A DNA stretch of 8,466 nucleotides from an uncultured Bacilli bacterium. GTDB taxonomy: Bacteria > Bacillota_I > Bacilli_A > RF39 > UBA660. Both the position numbers and the translations under genes were made by a program. Each line of letters begins with the position of its first letter. Positions within the stretch are counted from its first letter, which is position 1. The notes beneath the pieces were generated by a model. It saw only the letters and a list, made by a program, of their open reading frames with translations. It was not told the origin of the DNA and did no database searches. This document shows, in pieces, positions 1 to 4,476 of the stretch. The stretch is from assembly GCA_947624095.1 (NCBI GenBank), contig CANQIR010000044.1, positions 1-8,466 of the forward strand, written 5' to 3'.

Positions 1-806
1 TAATGAAAATTGATGAGAATGGTTCTAGACGAAAATTATCTAAAAGAAAAGATCCAGAAGCAGCAGTTAGTTATTATGCGGAAAAGGGAATACCAGCAGA
101 GGCAGTAAAGCTTTATTTAATGACAATAGCTAATTCTAATTTTGAAGGTTGGATGGATCAAAATAAGGATAAAACGATAGATGATTTTACTTTTGATTTT
201 AAGAAGATGAGTGCTAGTGGTTCGTTATTTGATATTGAAAAATTATATAATATTGCAAAAAATTATATGGCTACTATGAAAGCAGTAGATGTTTATGAAG
301 GACTTAAGAATTGGGCGAAGGATTATGATAAGGAATTTTATGATTTAATTAGTAAGTATCGGGATTATACAATTGCTATATTAAATATTGAAAGAGAACA
401 GAAAAAACCAAGAAAAGATTTTGATTGTTATAGTTCAGTTAAACCAACTATATGGTATATGTATGATGAGTTATTTTTAAATAGGGAAAGAAATTATGAT
501 TTTCAAAAAATTACGGATAAGGAAGAGATTAGGAAGATATTCAATTTATATATCGATAAATACTATCATAAAGATGATGATAAGGAGATATGGTTTAATA
601 ATTTAAAGGCTTGTACAGAGGAACTTGGTTATACTGCAGATATGAAAGCTTATAAGGAAAATCCAGATATGTATAAGGGTAGTGTAGCAGATATTAGTCA
701 AATTATTCGGGTAGTATTAACGACTAAGAGTACGACACCAGATCTATATGAGATTTTGAAATTGTTAACTATAGAGCAAATAAAAACAAGGATAGAGTTA
801 ATCTAA
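1..806 (+). CDS. gltX: Glutamate--tRNA ligase (GltX), C-terminal part, 5' end outside window
   Basis: This cytoplasmic enzyme charges tRNA(Glu) with glutamate using ATP. The reading frame (codons starting at base 3) is open at the left edge, and the methionine at base 3 is almost certainly internal. Only 12 residues after it comes the class I synthetase KLSKR motif (KLSKRKDPEAA), which normally lies in the middle of the protein. The Rossmann fold and HIGH motif therefore lie upstream of the window. The remaining 267 residues are the helical stem-contact and anticodon-binding region. They end with a segment containing 'DISQIIRVVL' and 'TPDLYEIL', typical of the long GltX form of clostridia and related low-GC Gram-positives. 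The tail ends at a TAA that lies inside a terminator-like hairpin. Family assignment is firm. Whether this enzyme also misacylates tRNA(Gln) cannot be judged from this fragment. Confidence 0.93.
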   Translation, partial: MKIDENGSRRKLSKRKDPEAAVSYYAEKGIPAEAVKLYLMTIANSNFEGWMDQNKDKTIDDFTFDFKKMSASGSLFDIEKLYNIAKNYMATMKAVDVYEGLKNWAKDYDKEFYDLISKYRDYTIAILNIEREQKKPRKDFDCYSSVKPTIWYMYDELFLNRERNYDFQKITDKEEIRKIFNLYIDKYYHKDDDKEIWFNNLKACTEELGYTADMKAYKENPDMYKGSVADISQIIRVVLTTKSTTPDLYEILKLLTIEQIKTRIELI

Positions 807-817
807 ACTTGTTTTTT
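782..817. terminator. Bidirectional intrinsic terminator overlapping the gltX stop codon
   Basis: The nine bases AAAAACAAG at 782-790 are perfectly complementary to CTTGTTTTT at 808-816. They leave a 17-base loop in which AGA (794-796) can pair with TCT (802-804). The T run at 812-817 serves the gltX direction. The A run at 782-786 becomes a T run on the minus strand and serves the converging yolD-like gene, which stops at 816. The stem is AT-rich and the loop is long, so the strength is uncertain, but the position between two convergent genes fits well. Confidence 0.6.
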
Positions 818-1127
818 AATTGTTGATTTTGAATATTTGACTTAAATAAATATGATTATTATTTAACATAATACTTTGATCTTGATAATTGATATAATTA
901 ATTTTTCCTTCTTTAAGGTAGAAGTAACCATTTTTATAGTATTTTATTTGAATAGTTTCGCCTAGTTGATAAGCATTACAGATAGTTTTAGCAATATTTT
1001 CAATTTGTTCTTCGCTTAAAGTGGGCATTGTTGTTTTCTGTTTTTCGACTGCTAATTTATGGATAACACTTTTAGTAGAGACTACGGAATCAAATGGTGC
1101 CCATTTAAGCATTCCTCGATCACGCAT
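816..1127 (-). CDS. YolD-like family protein
   Basis: This 103-residue protein begins MRDRGMLKWAPF, the hallmark 'RG..KW.PF' start of the YolD-like family. It continues with 'PTLSEEQIENI' at about 35-45 and a beta-rich half containing 'IQIKYYKNGYFYLKEGKI' (59-76). The family is small, mostly from Bacillota, and usually encoded beside UvrX/YqjW-type Y-family polymerases. A role as a polymerase accessory or regulator is inferred from that partnership and is not established here. I chose the ATG at 1127 because AGGTGG sits 5-6 bases upstream; a GTG nine bases earlier is in frame but lies inside this ribosome binding site. The gene overlaps the end of the polymerase by 8 bases (ATGCGTGA), so translation is probably coupled and expression should follow the SOS promoter at 2402-2430. 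Its stop lies at the edge of the terminator shared with gltX. Confidence 0.85.
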   Translation of the reverse strand: MRDRGMLKWAPFDSVVSTKSVIHKLAVEKQKTTMPTLSEEQIENIAKTICNAYQLGETIQIKYYKNGYFYLKEGKINYINYQDQSIMLNNNHIYLSQIFKINN

Positions 1128-2370
1128 GATGACCACCTATCTTTTTATTTCTTTCTAAGATAGTTGAATTTTCCATTAAAGCGGAAGCTTTGACTAAGCT
1201 ATTTTTGCCAAATCTTTGGTGAACTTCATCAATAGCGGCGTTGTAATTATCTTTTAGGGAAACTTCTTGATATTCTTCAAAGAGATTTAGTTGGAGAGAA
1301 TCTTTTTCGGTTAATTTACCGATACTAATAGTGACTTTTCTAATGGGTAAATCATTATAATAACGATCAAATATCATTAAACAGTTTTTTAAGATAGTCT
1401 CTTCATCGTCAGTAGGGATTTCTAAATTGATATGATGAAAAAAGCCACTACCAATATCTTTGGAATAACCGATACCTAAACCAATTAAGCTACCCATTTT
1501 TTTATTTTGTCTTAATCTAGCACAAATAACTTCTGTCATTTCTTGAATGATTAATTTAATATTGTCACCATTATAATCTTTAAAGAGGACTTGACTATGA
1601 CTATAAGATTTATCTTTGGGGCGAGTTTTCCAGTCACTGATTCTACTTTCGTCTAAGCCATTGGCGTGACGCCATAGTTCTTCGCCAATGACACCAAATT
1701 TATTTTTTAGTTTTGGTAAATCGTATTTAGCTAAATCACCAATCGAATTAATGCCTAGTTTATTTAAATTTCTTTCCATTCGGCTACCAATGCCCCACAT
1801 CTTGGATAGGGGAGTTATGGACCATAATTTAGTTGGAACATCATCATAAGTCCATTTAGCAATTCCATCTTCGTATTTTTTAGCTTCTGTATCCATAGCT
1901 ACTTTAGCTAGTAAGAGATTGGGACCAATGCCACAGGTAGCGCTTAAGCCAGTTTTAGCACGGACAGTTTTTAAAATTTGTTTGGCTAAATTATAATCAT
2001 CCATTTTATACATTTTTAAATAATCAGTAACATCTAAGAAAGCTTCATCAATGGAGTAAACATGAATATCTTCTTCAGCGACAAAATCTAGGAAAATACT
2101 CATAACTTCAGCACTCTTCCGAATATATAAATTCATTCTCGGTGGGACGATAGTATATTTAATATTTTTAGGAATTTCATAAAGACGTGTACGGGATTTG
2201 ATACCTTGAGCTTTAAGATAGGGAGTGATAGCTAAAGTAATCGCCCCATTGCCTTGTTTAGGATTAGCAACAACTAAAGGAACTTTAAAGGGATCTAAAC
2301 CACGTTCGATACATTCACAAGAAGCAAAGAAACTTTTTAAATCAATACATAAAATATTGCGTTTAAACAT
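1120..2370 (-). CDS. Y-family translesion DNA polymerase, UvrX/YqjW (UmuC/DinB) type
   Basis: This is a 416-residue error-prone polymerase that would copy past damaged template bases. The N-terminal metal site is visible in 'LCIDLKSFFASCE' (D10; F15 is the probable steric gate against ribonucleotides). The second catalytic motif is 'YSIDEAFLD' (S107, D109, E110). A helix-hairpin-helix region follows near 'KMWGIGSRMERNLNKLGI' (190-207), then the little-finger domain from about 245. A QLNLF motif at 360-364 fits the consensus for binding the replication sliding clamp. I chose the ATG at 2370 because AGGAGG lies six bases upstream. The in-frame ATG at 2388 would place the ribosome binding site and part of the LexA box inside the gene. 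It is first in an operon with the YolD-like gene. The LexA box between promoter and start indicates SOS induction. Sequence features suggest the UvrX/PolY2 subgroup over DinB proper, but a tree would be needed to choose a symbol. Confidence 0.93.
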   Translation of the reverse strand: MFKRNILCIDLKSFFASCECIERGLDPFKVPLVVANPKQGNGAITLAITPYLKAQGIKSRTRLYEIPKNIKYTIVPPRMNLYIRKSAEVMSIFLDFVAEEDIHVYSIDEAFLDVTDYLKMYKMDDYNLAKQILKTVRAKTGLSATCGIGPNLLLAKVAMDTEAKKYEDGIAKWTYDDVPTKLWSITPLSKMWGIGSRMERNLNKLGINSIGDLAKYDLPKLKNKFGVIGEELWRHANGLDESRISDWKTRPKDKSYSHSQVLFKDYNGDNIKLIIQEMTEVICARLRQNKKMGSLIGLGIGYSKDIGSGFFHHINLEIPTDDEETILKNCLMIFDRYYNDLPIRKVTISIGKLTEKDSLQLNLFEEYQEVSLKDNYNAAIDEVHQRFGKNSLVKASALMENSTILERNKKIGGHHA

Positions 2371-2374
2371 AAGA

Positions 2375-2382
2375 CACCTCCT
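2375..2382 (-). promoter_or_regulatory. Ribosome binding site of the Y-family polymerase
   Basis: On the minus strand AGGAGGTG precedes the ATG at 2370 with six bases between AGGAGG and the start. It is a near-perfect anti-SD match and decides the start in favour of 2370 over the in-frame ATG at 2388, which lies upstream of it. Confidence 0.9.
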
Positions 2383-2394
2383 AAACATTTGTTC
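2383..2394 (-). promoter_or_regulatory. LexA (DinR) operator / SOS box
   Basis: The minus strand reads GAACAAATGTTT. It agrees at all 12 core positions with the Bacillus-type SOS consensus GAACRNRYGTTY; only the outermost flanking bases differ. It lies right at or just after the predicted transcription start (about 2395) and directly abuts the AGGAGGTG ribosome binding site. Bound LexA there would be expected to block transcription of the polymerase-yolD operon until RecA-stimulated cleavage. The box lies about 48 bases from the -35 element of the divergent alkylation-repair promoter, so its effect on that side is likely small. Confidence 0.8.
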
Positions 2395-2401
2395 TGGTTA
2401 A

Positions 2402-2430
2402 ATTATAGCAAAGATAAGTAATTTAGACAA
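2402..2430 (-). promoter_or_regulatory. Promoter of the polymerase-yolD operon
   Basis: The minus strand has -35 TTGTCT (2430-2425), a 17-base spacer, and a perfect -10 TATAAT (2407-2402) preceded by TGC, giving an extended -10. Predicted transcription starts near 2395, leaving a leader of about 25 bases that contains the LexA box and ribosome binding site. Confidence 0.82.
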
Positions 2431-2441
2431 CTAGCCAAATT

Positions 2442-2470
2442 TTGACAATTAGATAAATTTTTAATACAAT
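2442..2470 (+). promoter_or_regulatory. Promoter of the alkylation-repair/cyclophilin operon
   Basis: A perfect -35 TTGACA (2442-2447), a 17-base spacer and -10 TACAAT (2465-2470) make a strong vegetative sigma-factor promoter. Start of transcription is predicted near 2477, only about nine bases before the ATG at 2486. The -35 element is 11 bases from the -35 of the divergent polymerase promoter, so the two are arranged back to back. Confidence 0.82.
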
Positions 2471-2485
2471 GAAGATGGTGATAGA

Positions 2486-3184
2486 ATGGAACTACAAGAT
2501 TATCAAAATATCCGGAAACATTTATTTAGCTTAGGGGAAGATAAGTATAGAGAATTTACGAAAAAATTAACCCCAACGAAGTATGAAATAATAGGAATAA
2601 GAGTTCCGCAATTAAGAAAGTTAGCCAAAGAAATTGAAAAGAAATATCAAACTAATTATTTGGATTTAGTGGATTATACTTATTTAGAAGAAGTAATGAT
2701 AGCTTTTTTAATCTTAGCAAATATTGATGATGAAGAAGTATTTGATAAGTATTTTGCAAAGATGAAATATTATATAGATAATTGGGAAATATGTGATATA
2801 TTTTGTAATAGTTTTCAATTACCAAAGATTAATTATAGTAAGTATTTAAAGATGGCATTAGATTTATTAAATAGTGAGGATGAATTTATAGTTAGATGTG
2901 GTTTAATAATTATATTAAATCATTATATTAAAGAGGAAAATTTAGAAAAGATATTTAAAAAAATTGAGGAAATAAAAGTTGATAAGTATTATACCAATAT
3001 GGGAATTGCTTGGTTATTATGTGAAATATATATATCTTATCCTTTACAAACGGAGGAATATTTCCAAAAAACTAAAATAAATGACTTTACAATGAATAAA
3101 ACTATTAGTAAAATTAAAGAGTCATATCGTATAGATAATGAGAGTAAAAAATATTTAGATAGATATAAGAGGAAGAGAAAATGA
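2486..3184 (+). CDS. DNA alkylation repair protein, AlkD-like (HEAT-like repeats)
   Basis: This 232-residue, all-helical cytoplasmic protein belongs to the DNA alkylation repair (AlkD/AlkC-like) family. Studied AlkD members are glycosylases that remove alkylated purines without flipping the base. The family signature is clear: 'GIRVPQLRKLAKEI' (37-50), 'DNWEICDIF' (98-106), 'EFIVRCGLIIILNHYI' (133-148) and 'NMGIAWLLCE' (171-180). W100, D104, R137 and W176 occupy positions that appear to match the catalytic/DNA-contact Trp, Asp, Arg and Trp of Bacillus AlkD; this matching is by motif, not by structural alignment. Length is normal for the family, and the lysine/arginine-rich C-terminus would suit DNA contact. 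The ribosome binding site is weak (GGTGAT at 2477-2482) and lies at the predicted transcript start. The stop overlaps the next start as ATGA. Some family members lack glycosylase activity, so activity is likely but unproven. Confidence 0.88.
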   Translation: MELQDYQNIRKHLFSLGEDKYREFTKKLTPTKYEIIGIRVPQLRKLAKEIEKKYQTNYLDLVDYTYLEEVMIAFLILANIDDEEVFDKYFAKMKYYIDNWEICDIFCNSFQLPKINYSKYLKMALDLLNSEDEFIVRCGLIIILNHYIKEENLEKIFKKIEEIKVDKYYTNMGIAWLLCEIYISYPLQTEEYFQKTKINDFTMNKTISKIKESYRIDNESKKYLDRYKRKRK

Positions 3185-3810
3185 AAAAATTATTATTTAT
3201 ATTATTAATACCATTATTATGTTTAACAACTTCTTGTACGAAGAAGGAGGTTGAAAAGGAAGTATTGGAAATAGATGGGGTAACTTATAAGCAAACTGAG
3301 GATGTGACAAACTATGTAAAAATTACGATGGAAGATGGAGAAGTGATTATTGCAGAGTTATATCCAGATATTGCACCAATTACGGTAGCTAATTTTCAAA
3401 AATTAGTTCAGGAAAAGTTTTATGATAAATTAACTTTTCATCGAATTTATAAAGGATTTGTTATTCAAGGGGGAGATCCTAATGGTGATGGAACTGGAGG
3501 ATCTAGTGAAACTATTACCGGGGAATTTAGAAGAAACGGGATTACTAATAATTTGAAACACGAAAGAGGAGTTTTATCAATGGCAAGAAATTCTGTTGAT
3601 ATGAATTCAGCTTCTAGTCAATTCTTTATTTGTTTAGCTAATAGTACGGCAAAACAACTGGATGGGGAATATGCGGCTTTTGGTAGAGTTATTGCGGGAA
3701 TGGATGTAGTTGATAATTTAGCTAATAGCGAAATAGTTGAAGGAACGCAAGATACACCAGTAAAGAAACCAGTAATCTATAGTATAAGATTTGTAAATAT
3801 TGAGGAATAA
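3181..3810 (+). CDS. Cyclophilin-type peptidyl-prolyl cis-trans isomerase, predicted lipoprotein
   Basis: The 209-residue protein would speed cis/trans isomerisation of Xaa-Pro bonds in proteins outside the membrane. The N-terminus is a lipoprotein signal: two lysines, a hydrophobic core and 'LTTSC' with C19 as the lipidation site. Residue -3 is threonine where leucine is usual, so the lipobox is slightly non-canonical. A short linker leads into the cyclophilin domain (about 44-207). It contains 'FHRIYKGFVIQGGDPNGDG' (86-104), where R88 and Q96 match the catalytic Arg and Gln, then 'SMARNSVDMNSASSQFFI' (133-150) and 'LDGEYAAFGRV' (160-170). Relative to human cyclophilin A, Q159 replaces the cyclosporin-contacting Trp121 and Y164 replaces His126, as in many bacterial cyclophilins. 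The start overlaps the alkylation-repair stop (ATGA), with AGAGGAAG just upstream, so the two are co-translated; no functional link is obvious. Confidence 0.93.
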   Translation: MKKLLFILLIPLLCLTTSCTKKEVEKEVLEIDGVTYKQTEDVTNYVKITMEDGEVIIAELYPDIAPITVANFQKLVQEKFYDKLTFHRIYKGFVIQGGDPNGDGTGGSSETITGEFRRNGITNNLKHERGVLSMARNSVDMNSASSQFFICLANSTAKQLDGEYAAFGRVIAGMDVVDNLANSEIVEGTQDTPVKKPVIYSIRFVNIEE

Positions 3811-3823
3811 TTATAAAAAGAAT

Positions 3824-3856
3824 AGTCATCTAATAAAATTTTATTAGGTGATTTTT
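3824..3856 (+). terminator. Hairpin with T run; possible terminator that also hides the next ribosome binding site
   Basis: Bases 3826-3836 pair with 3841-3851 over 11 positions (one G-T wobble), with loop AATT, followed by TTTTT at 3852-3856. It ends the alkylation-repair/cyclophilin operon in the form of an intrinsic terminator, but the stem has only two G-C pairs. The 3' arm contains AGGTGA (3846-3851), the ribosome binding site of the ATG at 3858, so it could also act as a translational switch. Confidence 0.6.
3846..3851 (+). promoter_or_regulatory. Ribosome binding site of the phosphodiesterase gene, inside a hairpin arm
   Basis: AGGTGA lies six bases before the ATG at 3858 and supports that start. 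All six bases are paired in the hairpin of 3826-3851, so access by the ribosome would require the hairpin to open, or transcription to begin inside it. Confidence 0.7.
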
Positions 3857-3857
3857 A

Positions 3858-4445
3858 ATGTTTATAGCGCATAGAGGAAAGACGACAAAGAAAATTAAGG
3901 AAAATAGTTTACCAGCTTTTAAAGCAGCTTTTATAGATAGTAAATATATAGGAATAGAATGTGATATAAGAGTAACTAAAGATGGAATTATTGTAATTAA
4001 TCATGATCCAATATATGAAGGTAAATTAATTAAGTTAAGTAATTATACTGATTTAAAATTATTAAGATTAAAGGAATTATTAAGGATTAAGACAGAGAAA
4101 ATAATTTTAATTGAGATAAAAGATTTTAAAATGAATCTAGATAAATTAGTAAAGATGTTAAATAAAAGTAAGAGAAATATTTATGTAATGAGTTTTTCCA
4201 AGACTGTTATTAAAAAGTTAAGTAAATATGAGAGAAAATTTAAAGTAGGAGTTTTAAATTATGTATTAAATAGTGAGGAAGATTATGGAGGGTATGATTT
4301 TATTTGTTTACTTAATGATGTAGTAACAGATAAATTATTAGAGTGGTTTAATAAGCGAGGAATAGAAGTAATTATTTATGGAATATATAAAAGGGATGGA
4401 TTTGACGATAAGTTAACTTATATTGTGGATGATAAGTTTTCGTGA
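3858..4445 (+). CDS. Glycerophosphodiester phosphodiesterase-like protein, compact form
   Basis: The family hydrolyses glycerophosphodiesters to an alcohol and glycerol-3-phosphate in a Ca/Mg-dependent TIM barrel. The active-site set is present: 'IAHRG' (H5, R6), 'KENSLPAF' (E15, N16), 'GIECDIR' (E34, D36), 'VINHDP' (H49, D50) and 'LIEIKD' (E86, K88). The C-terminal 'YIVDDKFS' corresponds to the final 'I.TDDP' barrel strand of other members. At 195 residues it is short compared with the usual 230-260, apparently through trimmed loops, since both the first and last barrel motifs are intact. No signal peptide or membrane helix is present, so it should be cytoplasmic and could recycle glycerophosphodiesters from phospholipid turnover. 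The substrate is not readable from sequence. The gene starts 47 bases after the cyclophilin gene, across a terminator-like hairpin. Its end overlaps a promoter-like sequence for the next gene. Confidence 0.86.
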   Translation: MFIAHRGKTTKKIKENSLPAFKAAFIDSKYIGIECDIRVTKDGIIVINHDPIYEGKLIKLSNYTDLKLLRLKELLRIKTEKIILIEIKDFKMNLDKLVKMLNKSKRNIYVMSFSKTVIKKLSKYERKFKVGVLNYVLNSEEDYGGYDFICLLNDVVTDKLLEWFNKRGIEVIIYGIYKRDGFDDKLTYIVDDKFS

Positions 4446-4451
4446 TATAAT
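4423..4451 (+). promoter_or_regulatory. Candidate promoter for the WG-repeat-like gene pair
   Basis: A perfect extended -10 (TGATATAAT, 4443-4451) overlaps the TGA stop of the phosphodiesterase gene. A partial -35 TTGTGG (4423-4428) lies 17 bases upstream of TATAAT. Predicted start is near 4458, giving a leader of about 19 bases with a good ribosome binding site. In such AT-rich DNA a chance match is possible, and read-through from upstream is also plausible. Confidence 0.6.
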
Positions 4452-4463
4452 TGTAGATAATAA

Positions 4464-4471
4464 AGAGGTGG
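4464..4471 (+). promoter_or_regulatory. Ribosome binding site that fixes the start at 4477
   Basis: AGAGGTGG lies five bases before the ATG at 4477. The frame stays open upstream to an ATG at 4423, but that one lies inside the phosphodiesterase gene, has no ribosome binding site, and would place this motif inside the protein. Confidence 0.85.
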
Positions 4472-4476
4472 ACTTA

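Noticed and set aside
1128..1136. GTG at 1136 as the start of the YolD-like gene
   Set aside because: It lies within the AGGTGG ribosome binding site; the ATG at 1127 gives the typical MRDRG start of the family.
1120..2370. Recent horizontal transfer of the polymerase-yolD operon
   Set aside because: A few stretches, such as 1621-1680 with 29 G+C of 60 by hand count, look GC-richer than the neighbours, but others such as 1981-2040 have 12 of 60. No integrase, repeat or attachment site flanks it.
2371..2388. Upstream in-frame ATG (2388) as the start of the Y-family polymerase
   Set aside because: It would make the AGGAGGTG ribosome binding site and part of the LexA box coding, and the family start pattern begins at the ATG at 2370.
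3791..3817. Possible promoter for the phosphodiesterase gene (TTGTAA ... TATAAA)
   Set aside because: The spacer is only 15 bases and the -10 is weak; such matches are expected by chance in AT-rich DNA.
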